Origin: Streptomyces cavernicola
GTDB taxonomy: Bacteria; Actinomycetota; Actinomycetes; Streptomycetales; Streptomycetaceae
Assembly (NCBI RefSeq): GCF_029968035.1
Contig: NZ_JASCIQ010000017.1
Span: 1-64,000, forward strand
DNA: 64,000 nucleotides
Reading direction: 5' to 3'
Below are positions 24,995 through 33,521 of the stretch, piece after piece. Position 1 is the first letter of the stretch; every line of letters starts with the position of its first letter. The translations under genes were made by a program, and so were the position numbers. The notes under the pieces were generated by a model. The model ran no database searches, was not told where the DNA came from, and worked only from the letters and a program-made list of their open reading frames with translations.

Positions 24995-26062
24995 GTGATC
25001 GCATCGGCCGCCCGCGTGGTGCGGATGGCTGCGGGCGCGCCGCCGGTGTCTGATAGCCGAGTGGTGGATGCAGAACGATTGCGGCGGCCCGCGAAAACGG
25101 CGCTGGAGGCACTCGCCGTCGCGGTGCTGTACTTCGCGGCCGGGCGCCTCGGGCTGCTCGGCGCGCTCGGTGTCGAGGACGTGGTGGTGACGCCCATCTG
25201 GCCGCCGACCGGCGTCGCCGTGGCCGCACTGCTCGTCTACGGCGTACAGGTCTGGCCGGGCATCGCGGCCGGCGCCGCCCTCGTCATCGCCTCGCTCACC
25301 ACGCTGCAGCCCACCGCACTGATCAACATCACCGGCAACACACTGGCCCCGCTCTGCGCCGTCCTGCTGTTACGCCGCGTCGGGTTCCGGCTCGACATCA
25401 CGCGCCTGCGGGACGGGCTCGCGCTGGTCTTCCTCGGCGCGCTCGCCGCCATGCTCGTCAGCGCGACCATGGGGGTGGGCGGGCAACTCCTGACCGGCGA
25501 CCTGGCCAGCGACGACTTCTGGCCCCTGTGGCTTGCCTGGTGGGTGGGCGACGCGATGGGCGTCCTGCTCGTCACCCCACTGCTCCTGCTGCTCCTGGCG
25601 CCGACCCGGCCCCTCGCGATCGGGCGGTGGAAGGAGCGAGGCTGCCTGTTCCTCGTGGCCGTCGCCCTCGTCCCGCTGGCGGCCGACAGCCCCATGAGCC
25701 TGCTCTTCCTCATCTTCCCCCTGCTGATCTGGGCGGCGCTGCGCCTTCGGCTGTTCGACAGCATGGTGTGCGCGCTGTTCGCCTCCGTGTTGGCCACGTT
25801 CGCCGCGAACACCGAGACCGGCGCCTTCATGCACATGTCCAACGTCGAGGTCATGGTCAAGCTCCAGGCCTTCAACGGCGCCGCCGCCCTCACCGCGCTG
25901 CTCCTTTCCTCCCTGGTCACCGAGCAGCGGGCCACCCGCCGCTCGGTCCAGCAGGCCTGCGACGAACTCGCCGAGGTCCTCGACCACCTCAGCGCGGGTG
26001 AGGCGATGCCGGAAGAGGCCGGCTGGCCGGGGTCGGACGGCAACGACGGAACCAGGACCTGA
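24995..26062 (+). CDS. MASE1-domain integral membrane sensor without output domain
   Basis: A protein of up to 355 residues with 8-9 transmembrane helices matching MASE1: LALAVLYFAAGRLGLLGALGV-like opening, the invariant PIWPPTGVAVAALL, and the WLAWWVGDAMGVLLVTPLLL segment. It ends about 40 residues after the last helix with a short helical tail, so the usual kinase or cyclase domain is absent. Start is uncertain (GTG 24995, ATG 25025 or GTG 25052 all fit). An in-frame TTA codon at 25370-25372 implies dependence on the bldA leucyl-tRNA. Likely partner: the SpoIIE phosphatase just upstream. Confidence 0.85.
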   Translation: MIASAARVVRMAAGAPPVSDSRVVDAERLRRPAKTALEALAVAVLYFAAGRLGLLGALGVEDVVVTPIWPPTGVAVAALLVYGVQVWPGIAAGAALVIASLTTLQPTALINITGNTLAPLCAVLLLRRVGFRLDITRLRDGLALVFLGALAAMLVSATMGVGGQLLTGDLASDDFWPLWLAWWVGDAMGVLLVTPLLLLLLAPTRPLAIGRWKERGCLFLVAVALVPLAADSPMSLLFLIFPLLIWAALRLRLFDSMVCALFASVLATFAANTETGAFMHMSNVEVMVKLQAFNGAAALTALLLSSLVTEQRATRRSVQQACDELAEVLDHLSAGEAMPEEAGWPGSDGNDGTRT

Positions 26063-26101
26063 GGCCCGGGTCGCCGGCGCCGGCTGCCACCCGGCCAGGC
26101 C

Positions 26102-29100
26102 CTACCGGGTGGTCGCACAGGGCGGGTCGTACGGCAGTTCGGGAACGTATCGGGTCCATTGCCGGCGGCTCAGAGCGCCGGAGCTCGCGTCGCAGACACG
26201 GCTGATGGCGGACTCGACCTTCAGGTCCCAGAGCGTGGCCACACCGTCGTCGGTGGTGGCCGCGAGGGTGTCACCGTCCGGACTGAACGCGAGCACGGCG
26301 GCGAATCCGGTCTCCACGGTCAGCGGCCGGCCGATGGGGGCGGGACGGTCGGGATCGGTGACGTCCCAGAGGTTGATGGTGCCGTCGTCGGTGTGGCCGG
26401 CCGCTGCGAGGGTGTTCCCGTCGGGGCTGAAGGCCACCGACCACAGGCTGCCGCCGGGCACGGTCAGGGGACTGCCTCTGCGGGTGAGGTGGTGGGGGTC
26501 GGTGGCGTCCCACAGGGTGACGGTGCCGCGGCTGTTGCCGGTGGCGAGCGTGCGGCCGTCCGGGCTGAACGCCACCCAGGTGCTGGTGGCGGTCGGCTGG
26601 GGGATCGGCTTCCCGATGCGGACCCCGGGGTCCGTCGTACTCCACAGACCGACCTCGCCGTTGCTGCCGTCGCCGCCCGCCGCCAGCATCGTGCCGTCGC
26701 GGCTGAACGCCAGGGACTGGACGGATCTCGTGCGGTCGTTGGAGATCTCGGCCTTGGTGACGGGCTTCGCAGGGTCGCTGACGTCCCACAGGGCGATGCT
26801 GCCGTCCTCGTCGTCGCCGGCCGCGGCCAAGGTCTTGCCGTCCGGGCTGAACACCACGGAGAAGATGAGCCCGTCCGCCCCGGTGAGGGTCTCACGGAGG
26901 CGAACGGGACGGCTGGGGTCGGCGGTGTTCCACAGGGTGACCTTGCCGCCGCTGTCGCCTACGGCCAAGGTGCGCCCGTCCGGGCTGAACGCCACGGCGT
27001 TGACCGGGTCCTCGGGACCGGTGAGCGGATCGCCCCGGGGCACGGGGTGGCGGGGGTCGGCGGTGTCCCACAGCGAGACGGTCTCGTTCTGGTTTCCGGC
27101 GGCCAGGGTGCGCCCGTCGGGACGGAACGCCACGGATGCCACGTTGCCGCCGGCGCCGATGATCCGGGTGGGCGGCAGATTCCACAGATCGACGTTGCCG
27201 TCGGTGTTCCCGGCGGCGAGGGTGCGGCTGTCGGGGCTGAACACCAGGTCGGTCACCGCGTCGCCGGGACCGGTCAGCGGCCGACCCAGCGGGGCGATGG
27301 CCTTGGGGTGGCTGACGTTCCACAGATAGACGGCGTGGTCGGCGCTGCCGGCCGCCAGGGTGTGGCCGTCCGGGCTGAACGCCAGCGACATGACGGGTTG
27401 GGCGGGACCCGTCAGCGGCTTGCCCAGCGGGGTGGGGTGGCCGAGGTCCGCGACCTTCCACAGACGGACCCTGCTGTCGTTGGAACCGGCGGCCAGGGTG
27501 TGGCTGTCGGGGCTGAACGCCAGGGAGTTGACGTGGCGTCCGGCCTTCACGGAGCGGCCGCGGTCGGGGTGGGCCGGGTCGGCGGTGTTCCACAGCCGGA
27601 TGGTGCCGGCGTCGTCGTCGCACGCGGCGGCCAGGGTGCGCCCGTCGGGGCTGAACGCCACGCGGTGGGAGAAGACCTTGGGGCAGTCGAGGCTCAGGGG
27701 CGCTGCCGCGGGCGGGACGTCGTCGGGGTCGGTGACGTTCCACAGGCTGACGAGTCCGGCGTGCCATCCGGCGGCCAGGGTGCGGCCGTCGGGGCTGAAC
27801 GCCAGCGATTCGACGGTGGTCGCCGCGTCGAAGCCCTTGATGTGGGGACTCTTCAGCTGGCCGAGCAGGTCCGGGTGGCTGGGGCTGGTCAGGCTCCACA
27901 GTTCGACGAATCCGCCGGAACCGGCGTTGCCGTGGCCGGTGGTGTCGCCGCCGATGGCCAGCGTCCGGCCGTCCGCACTGAACGCGAGCGACCGGATCGA
28001 GGTGACGTGGCGGTCCACGGGCAGGGGTTTGCCGAGCGCCACCGGACGGCCGGGATCGGAGACGTCCCACAGCCGGACGAGGTTCTGGCGGACGTTCCCG
28101 GCCGCCAGCAAGTGCCCGTCGGGGCTGTAGTCCACGGTGTACACCACGCCGCGCGGGCCGGGAAGCCGGGTGGCCAGCGGTGTGTTCTGAGTCGAGATGA
28201 GCCGGGACGCCGCCTTCGAGGTCGGGTCCATGCGGTAGGCGGTCAGGGCGAGTTGGGCGGACAGCGAGGGATCGGTCGGCGCCAGTTGCACGGACGCGGA
28301 GGTGACGGCGGCGTTGATGGCCTCGTTGCGGGATCGCAGGGCCTGGGCGGCGGCTTCGCGGGCTTGGGACTCCTGCTGGAAGGCGAACACCGCGGCCAGC
28401 GAGGCGAGCACGGCCAGGGCGGTGATGGCGGCGACCGCGCCGCGCCGCAGCCGTTGCCCGCGCCGCTGGTGGTGGCGGGCGGCTGCCAGGAACGCCCGTG
28501 CGACGCCGCTGAGTTCAGGCCCGTGCGTCTCGGCCCAGGCGAGGGCGGCCTCCAGGCGGTTGCCGCGGTACAGCACGGCGGTCTCCCGGCCGGCCTGCTC
28601 CCAGAGCGCGGCCGCCTCCTCCAGATCCTGTCGTACGAGGTTCCCGTTGCGGTCGTGTTCGATCCAGTCCCGCAGCCGGGGCCAGGCGCGGATGAGTACC
28701 TCATGGGTCATCACCACCGTGTCGTCCTGGTCCCGGGTCAGCAGCCGGCCACCGGTGAATTCGGTCAGGACCTTTTCGGCTGCTTCCCGGTCCGGTGCGT
28801 GGCGCAGCAGCTCCTCGTACCGGACGCGGCGGCGGCTGTCGTCGGCGTCGCGTCCCACGATGACGAGCCGCAGGAACACCCACCGCGCGGCCTCGTGGCA
28901 GGGCGGCGGCAGGGAGTCGTAGAGCCGGTTCGCCGTGGTGGCGACGGCGCCCTGGATGCCGCCGGTGACGCGGTATCCGTCCACGGTGAGCGTATGGCCG
29001 TGGCGCTGCTGCCAGGTGGCCCGCAACGCGTGTGCGAGCAGCGGCAGTCGGCCCGTGGTGCTCGTACCGACCGGGCCCCCGGCCGCGCCCAGGTCCGCGA

Positions 29101-30076
29101 GGAGCACCTCGACCAGGCCGTCCTCGACGTCGAGTCCCACGTTGCCGGCCGGGCGGCGGATCGCCTGCTTGAGTTCGTCCTCCGTCATCGGCTCAAGGAG
29201 GACCGGTCCGGCCTGGAGCGCCGCCCGGAGCTGCGGATGGGCCGTGCACGCGGCATAGAAGTCCGCGCGCACTCCGAGGACCACGGCCGCACCGCCCGCG
29301 GGCCGGGCCAGACGGTCCAACATGTCGATGAACCACTGCCGTTCGGTCTCGTCGCCGCAGGCGGTGAAGACCTCCTCGAACTGGTCGACCACGACGACCA
29401 GGCCCGCGGAGCGGGACTCCCCGGTGGGCGCCGGTCCGTCGGCTCCGGCGATCTCACGGAGCTCGGCGAGGCACCGTTCGGGGTCGGCCCGCCACTCCGG
29501 TGCCGTGCTCCGGGCGGCCTCGGCGTCCAGGCCGGCGGCGGCCGCCAGTGCCAGGGCCGGGGACGCCGTCGGGGTCAGCAGCAGCCGCCGCCAGGTACTC
29601 GAACCCGCCACCGGAAGCCGGCCGTCGGCCAGGGCCGGCAGCACTCCGGCCGCGAGCAGGGACGACTTCCCGGCCCCCGAGGGGCCGATCAGCACCAGCG
29701 GGCCGCCCTCGCGCATCCGGGCGTCCATCCGCTCGCACACGAGGTGAGCCATCCGCTCGCGGCCGTAGAACCACTGCTTGTGCTGCGCGCCGAACGGGGC
29801 CAATCCCGGGTACGGGCACAGCACTTGGTCGGCGCCGGGGCCGGGCACGGTTCTGCGCCCCTCGTCGCCGACGCGGACGTGCAGGTCGCGGCCGGCTTGG
29901 AAGGAACTGCCCCCTCCCGTCACGGTCGCCTCCAGCCGTTTCGGCTGCCAGAGGGGCGGGCCGTCGGGGCGCGGCCCGTTGGAGGGCGGCCCGTTGGAGG
30001 GCGGCCCGTCGGAGGAGGGCGGCCCGTCGGAAGGCGTCCCCTCGGAGGGCGAGGCGCCGGTGCTGCGTTCCGTCAC
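26102..30076 (-). CDS. STAND NTPase with a transmembrane helix and 14 WD40 repeats
   Basis: A 1324-residue protein. Residues 1-45 are Pro/Gly/Ser-rich repeats. Residues 50-68 carry the tag VTGGGSSFQAGRD. The nSTAND1-type NTPase spans about 85-480: PYPGLAPFGAQHKQWFYGRERM, Walker A GPSGAGKSSLLAAGVLPAL near 128, Walker B-like LVVVVDQFEEVFTAC, then a winged-helix region. A hydrophobic helix (AAITALAVLASLAAVFAF) sits near 540. From about 645 on, 14 units of the LAFSPDGRTLAAG type form probably two seven-bladed propellers. STAND proteins are signal-gated oligomerising switches. It starts with GTG at 30076, overlapping the TGA of the upstream gene, so translation is coupled. Last gene of a four-gene operon. 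Confidence 0.93.
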   Translation of the reverse strand: MTERSTGASPSEGTPSDGPPSSDGPPSNGPPSNGPRPDGPPLWQPKRLEATVTGGGSSFQAGRDLHVRVGDEGRRTVPGPGADQVLCPYPGLAPFGAQHKQWFYGRERMAHLVCERMDARMREGGPLVLIGPSGAGKSSLLAAGVLPALADGRLPVAGSSTWRRLLLTPTASPALALAAAAGLDAEAARSTAPEWRADPERCLAELREIAGADGPAPTGESRSAGLVVVVDQFEEVFTACGDETERQWFIDMLDRLARPAGGAAVVLGVRADFYAACTAHPQLRAALQAGPVLLEPMTEDELKQAIRRPAGNVGLDVEDGLVEVLLADLGAAGGPVGTSTTGRLPLLAHALRATWQQRHGHTLTVDGYRVTGGIQGAVATTANRLYDSLPPPCHEAARWVFLRLVIVGRDADDSRRRVRYEELLRHAPDREAAEKVLTEFTGGRLLTRDQDDTVVMTHEVLIRAWPRLRDWIEHDRNGNLVRQDLEEAAALWEQAGRETAVLYRGNRLEAALAWAETHGPELSGVARAFLAAARHHQRRGQRLRRGAVAAITALAVLASLAAVFAFQQESQAREAAAQALRSRNEAINAAVTSASVQLAPTDPSLSAQLALTAYRMDPTSKAASRLISTQNTPLATRLPGPRGVVYTVDYSPDGHLLAAGNVRQNLVRLWDVSDPGRPVALGKPLPVDRHVTSIRSLAFSADGRTLAIGGDTTGHGNAGSGGFVELWSLTSPSHPDLLGQLKSPHIKGFDAATTVESLAFSPDGRTLAAGWHAGLVSLWNVTDPDDVPPAAAPLSLDCPKVFSHRVAFSPDGRTLAAACDDDAGTIRLWNTADPAHPDRGRSVKAGRHVNSLAFSPDSHTLAAGSNDSRVRLWKVADLGHPTPLGKPLTGPAQPVMSLAFSPDGHTLAAGSADHAVYLWNVSHPKAIAPLGRPLTGPGDAVTDLVFSPDSRTLAAGNTDGNVDLWNLPPTRIIGAGGNVASVAFRPDGRTLAAGNQNETVSLWDTADPRHPVPRGDPLTGPEDPVNAVAFSPDGRTLAVGDSGGKVTLWNTADPSRPVRLRETLTGADGLIFSVVFSPDGKTLAAAGDDEDGSIALWDVSDPAKPVTKAEISNDRTRSVQSLAFSRDGTMLAAGGDGSNGEVGLWSTTDPGVRIGKPIPQPTATSTWVAFSPDGRTLATGNSRGTVTLWDATDPHHLTRRGSPLTVPGGSLWSVAFSPDGNTLAAAGHTDDGTINLWDVTDPDRPAPIGRPLTVETGFAAVLAFSPDGDTLAATTDDGVATLWDLKVESAISRVCDASSGALSRRQWTRYVPELPYDPPCATTR

Positions 30077-30504
30077 GCCTGTCCGCCCCTGGTGACCGTC
30101 ATGTCCCGGCCGGCCAGGAATGCGTCGCCGTCGGAGACGTGTGCCTCCAGCGTCATCGAGCCCGTGACCTGCTGTTCCGGGGTTTCGGCAGCCCGCAGTT
30201 CCGCGCCGAACAGCGCGCGCAGCTCGTCGACGGCGTCCGGCCGCGTGGCCAGCAGCCGGATGATGCGGGCCTGCCACTCGTCGACAAGCAGCCCCTGGAG
30301 CTCCTGCCCGTCGCCCGTCTGCTGCGCCTGCAGCAACTCGCCGCGCGCATCGTCGAGTTCTTCCTCCACGCGCTCCGGGTGCGCGGACCGCCACAGCGAC
30401 AGGACCGAGGACTTGACCGCGGTCCAGCCGTCCGTCGCCAGCAGATCGATCAGGCGTGCCGCGGCCACCGATGCCAGGCCGGCGAGTTCCACACTCGTCT
30501 CCAT
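30073..30504 (-). CDS. Small helical partner protein with the shared Gly-rich tag
   Basis: A 143-residue protein. Residues 1-110 are helical (ASVAAARLIDLLATDGWTAVKSSVLSLW, then AHPERVEEELDDARGELLQAQQ and DEWQARIIRLLATRPDAVDELRALF), reminiscent of small adaptor or effector-associated domains found next to STAND NTPases. Residues 120-138 (EAHVSDGDAFLAGRDMTV) carry the same tag as the STAND and TIR proteins. It sits between the pseudokinase (37 bases upstream) and the STAND gene (4-base overlap). No enzymatic motif is visible; an adaptor is my inference. Confidence 0.8.
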   Translation of the reverse strand: METSVELAGLASVAAARLIDLLATDGWTAVKSSVLSLWRSAHPERVEEELDDARGELLQAQQTGDGQELQGLLVDEWQARIIRLLATRPDAVDELRALFGAELRAAETPEQQVTGSMTLEAHVSDGDAFLAGRDMTVTRGGQA

Positions 30505-30541
30505 GTCTTCTCCTTCGTCTCTTACCGCCCGTGGGCCGCGG

Positions 30542-32764
30542 TTACCGCCCGTGGGCCGCGATCGCGGTCAGTGTCAGGTGGGACGCGATGAACACGCGGT
30601 CGCCGCCCACCGTCCACAGGAACCCCACGTCCGGCTGCCCGGGGTCTGTGTATTTCCAGCGGGCCTTGCCGGTGGCCGCGTCGATGGCCCACAGCGTCTT
30701 GGCGCTGTCGGTGGCGAAGACGGTGTCGGCCGAACACTGCGCGCTTCTGCCGGAGACCCGGAGGGAGGCTTTGAACAGGTTGGAACCGCCGATGTCGCTG
30801 GCCCCGTCGAGCCTCGCGATCCACTGCAGCTTGCCGTCGGCCGTGGCCAGGGCAACCAGGTCGCTGCCGACCGGCACGTAGACGGTCGCGCCGTCAAGGC
30901 CGGCGAACGGGGCGCCGATCCGGGCCTTGCCCCCGTCCTTCGCGGCGAAGACTTGATGCCACTTCTCGTCGCCCGTGGCCGCGTCGACGGCGAACAGCTT
31001 GTCGCCGTCGCCGCCGGCGAACAGGAACAGTCCGGCGGCGAAGCACGTCAGCGGCCAGCCGGTGCTGAAGTAGTACCCGGCGTACGGGAAGGACACCTTC
31101 CAGCCGCGGGCGCCTTTCCTGCCGGCGTCGATCATCTGGACGCGGCCGGCTTGCTTACCCGGCACGGCCGAGGCGGCCAGCAGATGTGAACCGGAGGGCG
31201 GCACGAGCACGTTGTTGATGTCCGTGCCTCTGACCTGCCAGCGTCGCTTGCCGGTGGCGGCGTCGAACGCACGGATGTAGCCGGTCGTCGGATCCTCGGC
31301 CGAGAACTCTCCGTCAATCTCGAGCAAACTCCCGCATACATAGACCGTGTTGCCTGCGACCGCCACATAGCTGCTCACGTACCTCGTCACATCCGTGCCG
31401 CCGCCGGGATCGGCGTCGGCCATCTTGGTCGCCCACTTCGCCTTCCCGCTGGTCGCGTCGAACGCCGCAAGGAGGCCTGACTTACTCGGTGTGTCGCAGA
31501 GCAGGTAGAAGACTCCGTCCGCGTACGCCGTCGGGTACTTGCCGCTGCTCGTGCCGGAGTCGTTGGTCGTGTTCAGCTTCGGGTTCACGGATTTCCCGGT
31601 TGCGGCGTCCAGGAAGGACGTGGCGGTGTCCGTGACCACCATGACCACCTTGTCGGACGCCTCCAGGCAGGTGGGGGCGTTCTTTCCGGCGCCTGACCAG
31701 GCCTTGGCGGCGTCGGGTCCGTCCAGAACGACCGGTTCCGGCTCGTCCTTCGAGGACGGCGAGGCGGAGGCCGACGTGGACGGCCTGCCCGACGGAGAGC
31801 CCGGCCGCGCACTGGACCCGGGCCCGCCGGCCCGGCCGCCGGGTGCCGGTGACGAGTCGCCGGAGAGGGCGAATGCCGCCGCGGCTCCGCCGAGCACGGC
31901 CGCGCCCCCGGCCAGGCCGATGATGAGCTTCCGACGGCTGACGCCCGCGCCGGCGGCGATCACCGGCGGAGGAACCGAACCCCCGGCGCCGTCCCCGGCG
32001 GACACCGACCCCACCGCCGCGGTCGCGGCGGCCATGTCGGCGGTCACCGCAGGCGGCAGCCAACTGCCCGCCAAGGAAGGCAAGTTCTGCCGCCTCAGGT
32101 ACTCGACGAGTTGCTCCGCGGTGGGACGGTCCGGCGGTTCCGGGTACAGGCAGCCGCCGATCACCTCGCGCAGCGACACGGGGAGGGCGTCCTGGTCCGG
32201 CTCCTCTCCGGAGGCCGCGAACAGCACGGTCGACCCGAGGTCGAACATGTCGTCCGTCGGCGAGGGGGCCGGGGCGGCGTCCGCTCCCGTGATCCCCAGA
32301 GCGGTGATGCGGGGCCCGTCCATGGTCAACAGCACCGAGTCCGGGCTCACTTCGCCGTGGACCGCCCCGGCCGCGTGGAGTACGGCCAACGCCTGGGCGA
32401 GGCCGTCGGCGAGCATCCGCAGAGCGGGTTCGGACAGCGGTCCGTGCCGGTCCACCGCCTGCCGGAGCGGCAGTCCGGCGGTGAACCCGGTCGCCAGCCA
32501 GGGAACCGGCGCGTCGACGTCGGCATCCACGACCGGTACGAGGAAGGCGCCGGACAGCGTCCGTGCCGTCTCGACGGCCGTACGGAACCGATCCCGGAAC
32601 CCCGGGTCCGCGGCGAGTTCGGGCCCCACGACCGTGACCGTGACGAGCCGCCCCTCGTCCGTGCGGGCCGCGAGGACTTCGCACCCGCGGACGACCGTGC
32701 TCTGCCGGCCGAGCAGCGCGTAAGGCCCGATCCGCCCGGCGTCTTCTGCTCCGGGATGGTCCAT
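30542..32764 (-). CDS. Membrane pseudokinase with C-terminal PQQ-type beta-propeller
   Basis: A 740-residue protein. Residues 10-230 have the Hanks-kinase outline (IGPYALLGRQSTVVRGCEVLAAR, VLHAAGAVHGEVSPDSVLLT, FDLGSTVLFAASGEEP, PPDRPTAEQLVEYL). The catalytic residues are gone: the VAIK Lys is absent in VTVTVVGPEL, HRD is HGE (136-138) and DFG is ALG (155-157). A twin-Arg-preceded hydrophobic stretch (SRRKLIIGLAGGAAVLGG, from 276) crosses the membrane. A Ser/Pro linker and PQQ-like propeller units follow (AFDATSGKAKWATK, AFDAATGKRRW, AVDAATGDEKW, AIDAATGKARWKY). Probably senses an outside ligand and signals through the inner pseudokinase. ATG 32764 is 10 bases after the TIR stop. Confidence 0.9.
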   Translation of the reverse strand: MDHPGAEDAGRIGPYALLGRQSTVVRGCEVLAARTDEGRLVTVTVVGPELAADPGFRDRFRTAVETARTLSGAFLVPVVDADVDAPVPWLATGFTAGLPLRQAVDRHGPLSEPALRMLADGLAQALAVLHAAGAVHGEVSPDSVLLTMDGPRITALGITGADAAPAPSPTDDMFDLGSTVLFAASGEEPDQDALPVSLREVIGGCLYPEPPDRPTAEQLVEYLRRQNLPSLAGSWLPPAVTADMAAATAAVGSVSAGDGAGGSVPPPVIAAGAGVSRRKLIIGLAGGAAVLGGAAAAFALSGDSSPAPGGRAGGPGSSARPGSPSGRPSTSASASPSSKDEPEPVVLDGPDAAKAWSGAGKNAPTCLEASDKVVMVVTDTATSFLDAATGKSVNPKLNTTNDSGTSSGKYPTAYADGVFYLLCDTPSKSGLLAAFDATSGKAKWATKMADADPGGGTDVTRYVSSYVAVAGNTVYVCGSLLEIDGEFSAEDPTTGYIRAFDAATGKRRWQVRGTDINNVLVPPSGSHLLAASAVPGKQAGRVQMIDAGRKGARGWKVSFPYAGYYFSTGWPLTCFAAGLFLFAGGDGDKLFAVDAATGDEKWHQVFAAKDGGKARIGAPFAGLDGATVYVPVGSDLVALATADGKLQWIARLDGASDIGGSNLFKASLRVSGRSAQCSADTVFATDSAKTLWAIDAATGKARWKYTDPGQPDVGFLWTVGGDRVFIASHLTLTAIAAHGR

Positions 32765-32774
32765 CGTCCGCTCC

Positions 32775-33404
32775 TCACGCCAGCCTGATCGTCTGATCAC
32801 GGGCCGCCTGGTAGGCGCTGCCGCCACCGGACACATGGGCGGTCATGGTCACCGACGGCTCCGGGGCGGCGGCGGTCGGCGCCGTCCCTTGCCCGGGTCG
32901 GGCAGCGGGCTCGGTGTCGGGGCCGGTATCGGTGTCGGCGCCGGACAGGAGAGCGGTCAGCGCGTCACCCAAGTGCGCAAGCCCGTCCGGCAGATGAGTC
33001 TCCGGAACGCGGACGAACTGCAGGCGGGCCAGCTCCGCGATCTCGGCCGGCAGCGCCGATGCGTCGGGCAGCATCGTCGCGTCCCCCAGCAGGACCGGTA
33101 CGACGCGGTTTCCCGCCCGTAGAGCTGTCGCGATCTCCACGCGGACCCAGTCGTGAGCCCGGTCCAGGAGCCGCACACCGTCCTCGCCCCGTGCGTCGAG
33201 CCACCCCGGCCCGATCAGTACGCACATGAGCTCGCATTCGGCCGCCTGCCGCCGCAGGATCTCGGCGAAATCGGCCCCGGGCGGTATCGACCGGCCCGAC
33301 TTGAAGATCTCGTCGGCGCCCAAGCGGCCGGACAGTGCGCGGTGGACGCGGTCTCGCATCCACCGGGAGTCCGCCTTGCGGAAACTGAGGAAGACACGCG
33401 GCAC
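32775..33404 (-). CDS. TIR-domain protein with C-terminal Gly-rich tag
   Basis: A 209-residue protein, first gene of the operon. Residues 1-155 form a TIR domain: VFLSFRKADSRWMRDRVHRALSGRLG, then IPPGADFAEILRRQAAECELMCVLIGPGWLD, with the candidate catalytic Glu at position 90 in DWVRVEIATALRAGNRVVPVLLG. Bacterial TIR domains of this type cleave NAD or make cyclic-ADPR signals. Residues 156-185 are an Asp/Thr/Pro/Ala linker and 188-207 are HVSGGGSAYQAARDQTIRL, the tag shared with two operon partners. GTG start at 33404 with a GGGGG ribosome site. Enzyme or scaffold: not decidable from sequence. Confidence 0.9.
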   Translation of the reverse strand: MPRVFLSFRKADSRWMRDRVHRALSGRLGADEIFKSGRSIPPGADFAEILRRQAAECELMCVLIGPGWLDARGEDGVRLLDRAHDWVRVEIATALRAGNRVVPVLLGDATMLPDASALPAEIAELARLQFVRVPETHLPDGLAHLGDALTALLSGADTDTGPDTEPAARPGQGTAPTAAAPEPSVTMTAHVSGGGSAYQAARDQTIRLA

Positions 33405-33417
33405 AACTGCCCCCTTT

Positions 33418-33437
33418 CTGACGCGAGTTGACGTCAG
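33418..33437. promoter_or_regulatory. Inverted repeat before the TIR operon
   Basis: CTGACG and CGTCAG arms around 8 bases, beginning 13 bases upstream of the TIR start codon. A candidate operator for the divergent HTH protein; its sequence differs from the second repeat at 33477. Confidence 0.4.
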
Positions 33438-33476
33438 GATTCGTGCTCACCCTAGGGCGGGAGTACGCGCTCGGTG

Positions 33477-33500
33477 GCTATTCGCGAAGGATTGAATAGC
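33477..33500. promoter_or_regulatory. Inverted repeat over the HTH gene promoter
   Basis: Perfect 7-base arms GCTATTC (33477-33483) and GAATAGC (33494-33500) around 10 bases. The right arm overlaps the proposed -35 box of the HTH gene, an autoregulatory position. Confidence 0.5.
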
Positions 33501-33521
33501 GGACGTGAGGCTCCGTACGCT
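33492..33521 (+). promoter_or_regulatory. Candidate promoter giving a leaderless HTH transcript
   Basis: TTGAAT (33492-33497) and TACGCT (33516-33521) with an 18-base spacer. Transcription would begin about at the ATG at 33529, so the mRNA may be leaderless. Confidence 0.4.

Noticed and set aside
26159..31189. A 1676-codon open frame on the plus strand across the STAND operon
   Set aside because: It is antisense to genes with clear domains and has no recognisable family; long antisense frames are common in very GC-rich DNA.
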